DNA of 64,000 bases from positions 1-64,000 of the IMG/VR virus record IMGVR_UViG_3300025620_000006; one strand, 5' to 3'. This stretch comes from a virus. This document shows, in pieces, positions 59,101 to 64,000 of the stretch. Below the pieces are notes generated by a model, which had not been told where the DNA came from, searched no databases, and saw nothing but the letters and a program-made list of their open reading frames with translations. Positions within the stretch are counted from its first letter, which is position 1; every line of letters starts with the position of its first letter. A program made the translations under genes and the position numbers.

Positions 59101-59890
59101 CAGGTTCAAACGTATAAGCAGTGTCTTTTAAGTTGTCATTAACATCTTCAACGTTCAAAGCTCCGCTATCAAAAGCATTCATTATATTAGAAAATGCGCC
59201 TTGTTCAAAAGCGTTTTTAGCTTTAATTGTTTTTTCGTATTCTTGTATTTTCTTATAATTCTCAAAGAATTCTTTTTCACCTTTCTCAGTAAGTGGATTT
59301 AAATCTAATGTAACTTTATTACCACCTAAATTAGCTGTAATTTTGTCATCTAAAAAATAAGATTTATCATCAAAAACAATACCTGAAAATTCATCTTTTA
59401 AAGCAAGTATAACTTCTTCGTTACCTTTTCTTATTATAGTCTCAGGTATTTCTAAGTTTATATCTCCTTGCTCTATTTTAGTTTGAGCATCTTTAACTAG
59501 TTTTTCTAATTTTTTTCTTTGTACTAAACCTGCTCTAGCATTATTAGGATCAAATACTTCATTATTAAAATAAGCTAGATTAGCCTTAGCTTGTTTTAAT
59601 TCTTTAAAAGGATCTTCATCAAATACATCTGTGGCTGAAGCCAAAGAAATATTTTCCAAATCTAATTCCGTATTCTCGGGCGCTGGATCTATATCCGTCA
59701 CTACACTTGCACCCGCATCTGGTACAGTGACTTGTTGAAAATCTATGTTTTCAGTTTCTATTTCTTCAACATCGCCTGCTTCAAATAGACCATTTTGGCT
59801 TATATATTGATCAACAAGTTCTACACCACCAGCTAGACCCACTAGCTCGTCATATGTGTATCGTTGTCCCGTTTCTGGGTTTACATACAT
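50177..59890 (-). CDS. Giant ejection/internal virion protein with HExxH and HAD domains (3237 aa)
   Basis: 3237 residues. N-terminal 600 residues: charged, coiled-coil. Residues about 680-1000: long amphipathic, glycine/alanine-containing stretches (NIILAIGTGSAGNALKLGDG) suited to membrane insertion. Near residue 1280: VVYHEISHAIDES, a HExxH zinc-peptidase motif. Near 2310-2470: a HAD-like domain (IRIFDFDDTLAQSK, later VLTARPQDAAG and FYFTDDATKN). C-terminal 900 residues: membrane-active segments, ending in a Lys/Glu-rich coiled coil. Position beside T7 gp14/gp15-like genes suggests a gp16-like channel or cargo protein. No RNA-polymerase catalytic motif was seen. Confidence 0.8.
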   Translation of the reverse strand: MYVNPETGQRYTYDELVGLAGGVELVDQYISQNGLFEAGDVEEIETENIDFQQVTVPDAGASVVTDIDPAPENTELDLENISLASATDVFDEDPFKELKQAKANLAYFNNEVFDPNNARAGLVQRKKLEKLVKDAQTKIEQGDINLEIPETIIRKGNEEVILALKDEFSGIVFDDKSYFLDDKITANLGGNKVTLDLNPLTEKGEKEFFENYKKIQEYEKTIKAKNAFEQGAFSNIMNAFDSGALNVEDVNDNLKDTAYTFEPVEQEGLVIGYELKQNGQVVASDIFNQEIESPVRTGSTDSIENYIAKNFTKEDLSKSMANMYPLLSTHLKTLDLEETKRINAVNSKPDEELFDYDVLSGQFSKLADILKNKEYFTEAEQKAIDYMLKFSANPEGRGEYVDSGSMLTEDELVMLTPEQQLDYVRNLGFLDTMQFAYEGVEIDKAALKEKLLNNNLWSNAIDYSVKTQREGAIALAKQTAAESVMYDYDRRERELVRIGLLVQNAGYDVIKDEIKSETKIIQNYNDTTSSIIEGEIQLIANSLKDIPAKIAYTKTDGIVDNTLFFNLEATEELTEEQQQLYDEANARLITLQNTLGRLESDYKKTVGNYVNHVAEAAQFREDTDVVVGKDEEGKDIKRNILSEFGSVFKEYEIGSLVAKDFTDASYNIALALPTLFNSEWAINEQKALQRKEEYYKSSAAYDDAFGEGEFGLYSLRTLFQQAPNIILAIGTGSAGNALKLGDGLVKTSIASTFGITSGTDMYRNLSVQADLLDMANKQVETLNNLWEAGRIDQFDYSQGLLDAEKTIAMGEMTPFQIGAASVATGIIEGGVTRYIGSANNTFKFLKDVKGQGQINIYNLFNKPSLNAWGSFAIEGGKRIGGELVEENLIYGGTQGISESLILQRDADWSQFDDTTLATLITAGFANTSGIATSAITQMSATKKFREKINKATSEIQEMVNLMNGPGVSQNQRKTFTAAIKQKLIDIGAEQTALGVDVIALGSENVVDLVGLNVLKNNLLSEAGVTPDMDSNQAQNQIDNYKKEKLTTTEADRFDQNLNSLDTNINSIKEGNKNYDNVETLLGDAGRKARLNLDENTPNWNGKLDKRQELAQVVEEIHRMETESYVNKAKEDTEIQKEWEELKDNAASKYEGDKRKKEYKEKINALQDAFYAQSGRALFDQDTRVVTVSSDIDFKADQLMSNENIGALKIVEIPNIEDQISYLYTLAENGKINPKDISLFTDKLKQGGNGFIVDNEYITINRQAAEQAMENGDIRAGVVVYHEISHAIDESYFDTKEEFNKYTDNLYKATSTSENPILRSLNMKVENALLSNEEYSNDARNDKGELLPFNKRGDTFKTEYAAEMQSLSYALEKELNLEDTYGTQNILSKLANRAGFGLKVNTPEKALSYLIGNNAAFRRGEFTSQVRAKIGKEGIKPKKGVDDSKQISDRINIRFEGKENFKPILPKDVETMVNKVANRAWTRFGSGVPLNIREVHYSRRTYLDHAKSKLREIALKWNPDLGTFNSYMANTGMQRANAFATQLGVPKGKANVRIGEDNAAENVQSTDSTETLNRRAEVEAKEVKPTLKEKIKFSNQTEVENKLEEKLGKEIRYRLPKYNADTTTKQKTDFVNELGKGMQGSFKVVIDAMGARNKTINLYEQFLNENYATLLGPNGLTTTYLAKAFPLAVEKYVNGLGWVKYDKWKGRTKGSKDGQIDFYRSTELGPMAGSTAGNQKIRRVKDIKNAIPLAKFKSKYIKLDNGKLKIPQMPTEALAKQIAQEIGLDMFNEQIQNPDSEIRRDFIERQEFFGADILDNYVEQLMYDVSRPSVKDQLALFTDGERTDWLNNRTRFYDEVKRLNLQELTSTQIKTKLKNAHKAVYGDRFTNEQHIGVANQFGNLLVPQRKTGVLETEQEWFDYLETVITNVDNVENVIAYTKADQSVANSLRDSSTMVEAREFVEKTLYPALVKKYGKPKALDLMVAFTPASFSNGTTIFGDFIATKNNELIGGQRPNKTPRAGVFGNITDITRLIQRIDPAVVSIDKKVIKFNDGRPDRKIDINTGADVQMQYLNGKFENSQALQDKNKVDADLAWNFFIEFMKSLKKSGLNNNTVALLMGVMNGSNNSALRLAAPVWGRSTKMPYDTLKIPMIRNGKLVKKSNGEQRYEPAYRYEHAIPARAILFFAYESIFNGNKEIDLDLLKDDYRVTIIPVKEMDDVLGNTGFTQSMLIGYQPGKQEWWKRYYNIFTKGKMPFGLQSYESGDVVGQEFEDFYNSTNGTTGVALNAQQVVDKNNNADIAMEKARLSLKDSKKIKKIRIFDFDDTLAQSKSMVIVNMPDGSSTRINATEFATDAARLESEGANFDFAEFSKVVEGKKGPLFEVAKKIADTRGSEDLFVLTARPQDAAGPIQEFLASVGLNIPLQNITGLADGKAQAKADWVINKFAEGYNDFYFTDDATKNVKAVKDALDVLDVKSRVQIARVKFQKDLDFEFNKMIERNKGVKAEARYSQVVAQRLGKNKKRFNLFLPPSAEDFKGLTSYMFAGKGKQGEIDQDFFDKALIRPYTSAVAAIETAKQRVSNDYRNLMANFPEIKKVLRSKISGEQFTYDEAVRVYLWDQADFEIPGISNRDRNILTKIVREDPNLQSFADGVLLITKKDTYVEPPTYWQGQTILGDLNTITTKVNRAEYLSEFNENVDIIFSEQNLTKIEAVYGSRVRESLENIIWRMKNGTNRPKGSDRQTNAWMNWLNRSIGAIMFFNRRSALLQLISSVNFINWSDNNPFMAGKAFANQNQYWSDVVMLFNSDKLKQRRAGLKGDINEAEIAAAVKGSKNKMSTFISILLRNGFVFTQVADSVAIATGGATFYRNRINTYKKQGLSQTEAETKAFEDFSRTSEESQQSADPSMISQQQAGMLGRFLLNFQNTPMQYTRLMKKAGLDLVNGRGDAKTNISKIAYYGIIQNLIFSTLQNALFAMIPGFDEPDDELTEEEQLKKYGEVLSKKEDRIVNGMIDTILRGSGVGGAVISTIKNAIRRYNFEEKKGFTADHTYTVLELANLSPALGSKLRKIYSAIQTKKFEKDVIAEQGFSVTIDGRFQLSPSYQVVGSVVSGAANIPMDRMVAEINAITEAFDNRNTIYQRVALALGFRTWDVNSKIEEFDLIKADAKVRRKEEGKIKAKETRKRKAEEKARLKKLEEERYNNMSDSQKLEYDLQKDKEFQEKVDSAIEKAMEKLDKLYNE

Positions 59891-59906
59891 ATTTATTTAT
59901 TTTTAA

Positions 59907-61703
59907 TTATAAGTCAAGGAAGTTGCTTAACATTGTTCTTTCGTCGTTAGCAAATGAATTTTTTCCTTGCACCTTTGTTCTAGTCCATCGTGGTCTTTTA
60001 GTACTAACTCTGTCTCCATCAGATGTGCTTGTGCTAACAGTAGGTGTTTCCCAAGTGTAAGGTATCCACATATTAGTTGTTTGATCCCAATCAATTTTTC
60101 TATCGCCAGCTTTAGGTGCAGAAGTTCTAGGGGCCATTGCTTTACTAAATATTTCACCTCTAAATGCTGTATTTACAAAAGAATTTCTTTGTTCTGAAAT
60201 ATCTTGCATTGTTATTTGCTGCTGAGCTGATAGTCCTCTAGGACCTTGAGGTGCATAAGACGTAGATGGATCTGATTCTTTAAAGTAACCATATTCACCA
60301 GCCTTGTAATTAGTAAGACCTCTTTCGTTTAGTTGCTTTATATCATCATCTGTTAATTCTCTTCTAACAAAGCCAAAACCAGGTGTTTCACCTACCTCGT
60401 CTTCAGCTTCTTCACGAGTATACTTTTTATTAGTATCTGGATTTGTACTTGCCATTAACTGGTCAATATTCATTGTGCTAGTTAATCCGGCATCTTCTCG
60501 TATTTTATTTATTTCAGCTAATCTTAACCACGATTTTTGCTGTTCTTCTGTTAGTTGTACAAACTCGTTAATATTAATATCACCCATTTCTAAGCGTTGT
60601 TCCATGTAAGCTTTTTTATCTCTTGGTGGTAAAGCGTATAAACCAGCTAATCTTCCCTCTAATTGTTTTTCTAAAGACTTGTCTATGCCTTTCATATCTA
60701 TAAATTCAGACGCAACTAAAGTTCTAACTTTACCAGCGCCTGTGCTCATAGTGTCTCCAGTAGGAGTCCAAGCTGTTTTAAAACTAGCTGTTATTTCACC
60801 TTTTGATTTATCTAGTATGTTAGCGTCTACTAAAGTTTGATTTCCATCAGTAGCTGTTTCAGTTGCTTTTAACAATTGACCGTCCCAGTTTTTCATGTTT
60901 TTCTTCCATGTAAAAGTAACACTGCCGTCTTCGTTTACTTTATATGCATTGTTGGCATCTTTGTTTTTAGCTTGTGTTAACCATCCGCCTTCGCCTAAAC
61001 CACCTTTTAATATTTTAGAACCTTTTGCAACTGTAGTTACAACTTCTACTACTCTATCACCATTACTTAATCTTCTGTAATCTTTACTATCGACAGTCAT
61101 TCCTTCAGCTGAAATGTTCGATAAACCAAAAGCTGCTAATTGAGTACCTAGTTGTTCTTGAAAATTACCACCTTCCCAATTTGATTCACGACCTGGACCT
61201 GGTCCATCTTTATATAATTCTACATCTTGTACGTCTGATAGTATTATACCAGCATCGTCTTGTAGATCTCTTAAGTTTTTATTTGCAGCAGAAACTTTAT
61301 CATTATATTCTTTCCTATCTTCTTTACTTAAACCCCCTCTAGTTTTTAAAATAGTTTGAGCTTCTATAGAACCCATTACATAATCGTCATCACCAGGTTT
61401 ACCAACACCTTCCATTAGTCCGACCTGTATTTTTTTAGCTTGATCTATTATAGAGTCTTCTAAACCAGCGTCTTCAACATCTTCATAGATTTTATCAGCG
61501 TTTTCGTAAGCTTTTAACGAAGCTTCATTCCAAGCTAAGTCAAATACCTCTTGTTTTTTCTTAGCTGTTTCAGCGTTTTTAATTTTAAAATCTACGTAAT
61601 TTTGATAGCCTGTAACTACAGATTGAGTAACTTGTTGTGCTGCCGCTGCCCAAGCTAAAGCTGATTTATCGTTTATTAATTTAGGATTGTCGTATGCACT
61701 CAT
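59907..61703 (-). CDS. Internal virion/ejection protein (598 aa)
   Basis: 598 residues, mostly helical with charged repeats; N-terminus SAYDNPKLINDKSALAWAAA then QQVTQSVVTGYQNYVDFKIK. A central Asn/Asp/Gly-rich part (about 180-300), then more helices and Pro-rich linkers. Lies between the giant protein (16 bases away) and the 242-aa protein, i.e. the place of T7 gp15. Probably forms part of the internal core that opens the DNA channel. Assignment is by synteny. Confidence 0.7.
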   Translation of the reverse strand: MSAYDNPKLINDKSALAWAAAAQQVTQSVVTGYQNYVDFKIKNAETAKKKQEVFDLAWNEASLKAYENADKIYEDVEDAGLEDSIIDQAKKIQVGLMEGVGKPGDDDYVMGSIEAQTILKTRGGLSKEDRKEYNDKVSAANKNLRDLQDDAGIILSDVQDVELYKDGPGPGRESNWEGGNFQEQLGTQLAAFGLSNISAEGMTVDSKDYRRLSNGDRVVEVVTTVAKGSKILKGGLGEGGWLTQAKNKDANNAYKVNEDGSVTFTWKKNMKNWDGQLLKATETATDGNQTLVDANILDKSKGEITASFKTAWTPTGDTMSTGAGKVRTLVASEFIDMKGIDKSLEKQLEGRLAGLYALPPRDKKAYMEQRLEMGDININEFVQLTEEQQKSWLRLAEINKIREDAGLTSTMNIDQLMASTNPDTNKKYTREEAEDEVGETPGFGFVRRELTDDDIKQLNERGLTNYKAGEYGYFKESDPSTSYAPQGPRGLSAQQQITMQDISEQRNSFVNTAFRGEIFSKAMAPRTSAPKAGDRKIDWDQTTNMWIPYTWETPTVSTSTSDGDRVSTKRPRWTRTKVQGKNSFANDERTMLSNFLDL

Positions 61704-61722
61704 AGTTATATATATTTTATTT

Positions 61723-62451
61723 TTAGCCTGTTGCAGCTTTAAATTGTAAAGCAGACGAAGCCATACTTGTTACACCTGATATAGCAGATCCCCATGCCCC
61801 GGCTTCTGCAGCGGCTGCGTTAGATTGTGCTTGCATAGCGTTTGCTAAGTTACCAGCTTCGTATCCTAGATCAGCATTAGACCTAGCTTCGTTCATTTGC
61901 ATTGTAAATGTTTTACCAGCGGCTTCGCCAGCTTGTAATCTTTGACCTTCTGATATTGCTATACCTTGTAGTCTTTGTTCTTCAGAAACCTTCATAGCTT
62001 GAAGTGATGCTTCACCTTGAGCTCTTAGTTGTTCGTTCTTAGCCTCTTGAGCTTCTATATCCGCAGCAACACCTTTCTTACTAGCTAAAGCAGCTTGAGC
62101 CAAAGCAGTTGCGCCACCAGCACCAGCACCTGTAGATTTTATTGTGTCTAGTGTATTTGCTAGAGCTATATCAGCTTGTTCCATTTTAATCTCTGCAGCC
62201 TGTGTCGCTACACCTAAACTAGCAAATGGATTGTTCATCATACCTGACAAGTTTTCAGCTAATCCAGATAGATTAACTTGATTTGCGTAAGGATTAACTA
62301 TATCAACTCTAGCAGCTTTAATTGCTGCTATTTCTGCTCTAGCTCTATTAGCATCATTACGAGCTCCTTGACCTGCTTTTTTTGCCTGGTTAGCTGACAC
62401 TGCTCCTCCAATAAGGGAAACTCCAGCTCCGATTGCTGCTACTGCTGCCAT
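61723..62451 (-). CDS. Internal virion protein, T7 gp14-like
   Basis: 242 residues, Ala/Gly/Gln-rich, N-terminal hydrophobic segment AAVAAIGAGVSLIGGAVSAN, then long amphipathic helices with many Ala (SASLQAMKVSEEQRLQG-like). This is the character of ejection protein gp14 of T7-like phages, which inserts into the outer membrane. Between acetyltransferase-like and gp15-like genes, as in T7. Function inferred from composition and order. Confidence 0.7.
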   Translation of the reverse strand: MAAVAAIGAGVSLIGGAVSANQAKKAGQGARNDANRARAEIAAIKAARVDIVNPYANQVNLSGLAENLSGMMNNPFASLGVATQAAEIKMEQADIALANTLDTIKSTGAGAGGATALAQAALASKKGVAADIEAQEAKNEQLRAQGEASLQAMKVSEEQRLQGIAISEGQRLQAGEAAGKTFTMQMNEARSNADLGYEAGNLANAMQAQSNAAAAEAGAWGSAISGVTSMASSALQFKAATG

Positions 62452-62452
62452 A

Positions 62453-62866
62453 TTATCTTATTTTTTTAATTATTTCGTGTGATGGATTTTCATCCACCGT
62501 GTACCCTAATTTCTTGTGTTTATCTATTAGACTTTTGCTTCTACCTATACTAAGTATTAATTTAAAACCTCCATCATAAGCCCATTGCTCTAATGAATCT
62601 ATTAATAATAATATAGCTTGCTCTCTGTCTTTTTTAATTCTATACTTTGGATTTGATATAATCCATTCCATCCAAGCTATTTTTGAATTTGTTCCGTATA
62701 AAAAACCTGCTACTATAGGTTCACCTTCTTTTTCTATTATAATTCCACCTGTACCATTTTCAGGTAACATTTCTTGTGATAAAGGTTCCCACTCCGGCCA
62801 AGACTTCCACCACTCTACGATAGTGCTATAGTCTTCTTCGGTTAGTCTTCTTGCTGTTAATTTCAT
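62453..62866 (-). CDS. GNAT-type acetyltransferase-like protein
   Basis: 137 residues. N-terminus ARRLTEEDYSTIVEWWKSWP; GTGGIIIEKEGEPIVAGFLY forms the central sheet, MEWIISNPKYRIKKDREQAI contains the pyrophosphate-binding-type loop region, ending KKLGYTVDENPSHEIIKKIR. GNAT proteins in T7-like genomes sit by the internal virion genes. Substrate unknown; could acetylate a host or virion protein. Confidence 0.7.
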   Translation of the reverse strand: MKLTARRLTEEDYSTIVEWWKSWPEWEPLSQEMLPENGTGGIIIEKEGEPIVAGFLYGTNSKIAWMEWIISNPKYRIKKDREQAILLLIDSLEQWAYDGGFKLILSIGRSKSLIDKHKKLGYTVDENPSHEIIKKIR

Positions 62867-62880
62867 TTAATTGTATTTGA

Positions 62881-64000
62881 TTAATAAGATGATCTATTGA
62901 ATTCGCTAGAAACTGCGAATAGTTCTCTTTGTGTTGATTGGTTAGTTGTTGGAACAGTAAACTTTACTTCTGAAGTAAAACCTTTAACACCTGTTACAGC
63001 TTGTCCAAATAAAACCTCACCTTGTTGCACAGCTGTTAGGTTTAATAAGTTAGCAAAATATTTATTTTCTTTTCTTTTAAAGTTGTTAGTGAATAGAGAT
63101 GTTTGCAAGTCAGCTAGTGTTGTTGATAGTTGATATTCTGATATTTGCAAAGCTACATCTTGATCAGTTGTTAGTGACTCCATTATCCAACCGCCACTAC
63201 CTTCGTAGTTAATAGTGTTAAAGTTTTTAACCACCGAAGGCGAGGGATTAAGCACTAAATTAACACTAGACGTGTGAGTTGTATTATAAAACTGAGCTCT
63301 GTTTACGCTTGTGGAATAATGCTGCCATATTTCACCTTCAAAGTAAGTATATAAATTATTTCTTAAACTTCCAATTGCATCTGGAAAATAATCAAATCTA
63401 CTTGTCCAACCTTTTACCGCTTCATCAAACGAAACAGTTTCAGGATCAAAACCAGGTTTAACCTTACCTTCAGCTCCACCTATAGAAACAATGTACTGTT
63501 TATTGTGCATATCGTAACCACCAACTATTGGTAAACTACCTGCGCCAGCTAAATTATCTCTAAAGAAATCAATCATACCATACATAGATATTTCAGTAAT
63601 ACCGTCTTGTGATAATCTTAATATTAGATTTTTAGTTCTATCTGCAAAGTATTTTCTATATCCAAACACACCAAAGCTTTCTGGATTTGTACTTATTCCG
63701 TATTCACCAGCGTAAGGTACTATACCGCCTATTACTACATTTGAAGCAGCTTGTAGTGGTTGACCTTCTTGAGTGTATATAGCGTCTTTATCTATAAGGG
63801 CTTTATTTACTTTTAATTCTTGAAATATAATTAAGTTGGTATCTTCAGCGTACAGCTTTTGTATAGAGCCATAAGATGGGTCTACACTTCTAGTAATATT
63901 TTCTGCTACCGAAAATTGATTAGTGTTGTTTACACCTGTTCTAGAGTTAAAAACTCCAGAGTATATCATAGAATTAAATCTATTGTTCTGAGAAGCGTTA
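62881..64000 (-). CDS. Large tail protein, C-terminal part (runs off window end)
   Basis: At least 373 codons; frame stays open to 63999 without a required start, so the ATG at 63969 is internal and the true start lies outside. Sequence FNSRTGVNNTNQFSVAENIT, then SIQKLYAEDTNLIIFQELKV and ALIDKDAIYT match the C-terminal kind of large tail proteins in marine podoviruses as I recall them. It fits as the missing end of the protein whose N-terminus is at 1-3393. If the molecule is circular, the two parts are one gene, with 3n+2 bases missing between the window ends. Confidence 0.7.
   Translation of the reverse strand, partial: NASQNNRFNSMIYSGVFNSRTGVNNTNQFSVAENITRSVDPSYGSIQKLYAEDTNLIIFQELKVNKALIDKDAIYTQEGQPLQAASNVVIGGIVPYAGEYGISTNPESFGVFGYRKYFADRTKNLILRLSQDGITEISMYGMIDFFRDNLAGAGSLPIVGGYDMHNKQYIVSIGGAEGKVKPGFDPETVSFDEAVKGWTSRFDYFPDAIGSLRNNLYTYFEGEIWQHYSTSVNRAQFYNTTHTSSVNLVLNPSPSVVKNFNTINYEGSGGWIMESLTTDQDVALQISEYQLSTTLADLQTSLFTNNFKRKENKYFANLLNLTAVQQGEVLFGQAVTGVKGFTSEVKFTVPTTNQSTQRELFAVSSEFNRSSY

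Noticed and set aside
50177-59890. Virion RNA polymerase in the giant protein
   Set aside because: No DFDGD/DFDID-type catalytic motif; the only DxDxT signature belongs to a HAD-like domain.
1-64000. Prophage integration module
   Set aside because: No integrase, excisionase, lysogeny repressor pair or attachment-site tRNA fragment; the gene content is that of a lytic phage.

Overview
The window is almost certainly most of the genome of a tailed podovirus-type phage of a marine or aquatic member of the Bacteroidota, most likely a flavobacterium. Grounds: AT-rich DNA; leaders that are A/T-rich and lack Shine-Dalgarno boxes; a TAnnTTTG-type promoter in front of the late genes; a secreted protein with a typical flavobacterial signal peptide; and a T7-like ejection-protein module. 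No DNA polymerase, RNA polymerase or integrase gene is recognisable.

Layout. (a) 1-27934, minus strand: late genes. Read in transcription order from 27934 down these are tail-fibre-like proteins, GroEL and GroES, many small virion-associated or unknown proteins, a 3-TM holin, a tandem GroES-like protein, large terminase, portal, scaffold-like protein, major capsid, neck/tail proteins and the start of a very large tail protein that runs off position 1. (b) 27935-28458: divergent control region with a Bacteroidota-type promoter facing left, a dense cluster of TGACA/TGTCA boxes, and a phage-specific promoter facing right. (c) 28459-48078, plus strand: early and middle genes. First come about 20 tiny proteins interleaved with structured RNAs and one tRNA, then ligase, regulators (HTH protein and sigma factor), recombination (ERF annealase, PD-(D/E)XK exonuclease, SSB), primase-helicase, and nucleotide metabolism (ThyA-family, MazG, NrdB, NrdA). 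(d) 48079-48254: convergent hairpins. (e) 48255-64000, minus strand: lysis and ejection genes (amidase, holin candidates, a 3237-residue ejection protein, internal virion proteins, acetyltransferase), ending inside a tail protein.

The right-end and left-end partial genes look like the C- and N-terminal parts of one protein. The genome is therefore probably circular or circularly permuted and only slightly longer than 64 kb, with one late unit running on the minus strand from 27.9 kb through the window ends to 48.2 kb.

Most notable signals: (1) a tRNA-like element at 32016-32093 with a transfer-messenger RNA type D-loop, a G3-U70 pair and A73 (alanine identity), but a closed P2 hairpin in place of the mRNA-like domain; (2) a series of T-arm/acceptor elements in the early region, each followed by CTAA where CCA would be; (3) seven copies of a precisely spaced early-promoter motif, ATACGA-N9-GATAATA; (4) a GC-rich patch inside the terminase gene; (5) two separate GroES-type proteins, one a tandem duplication.
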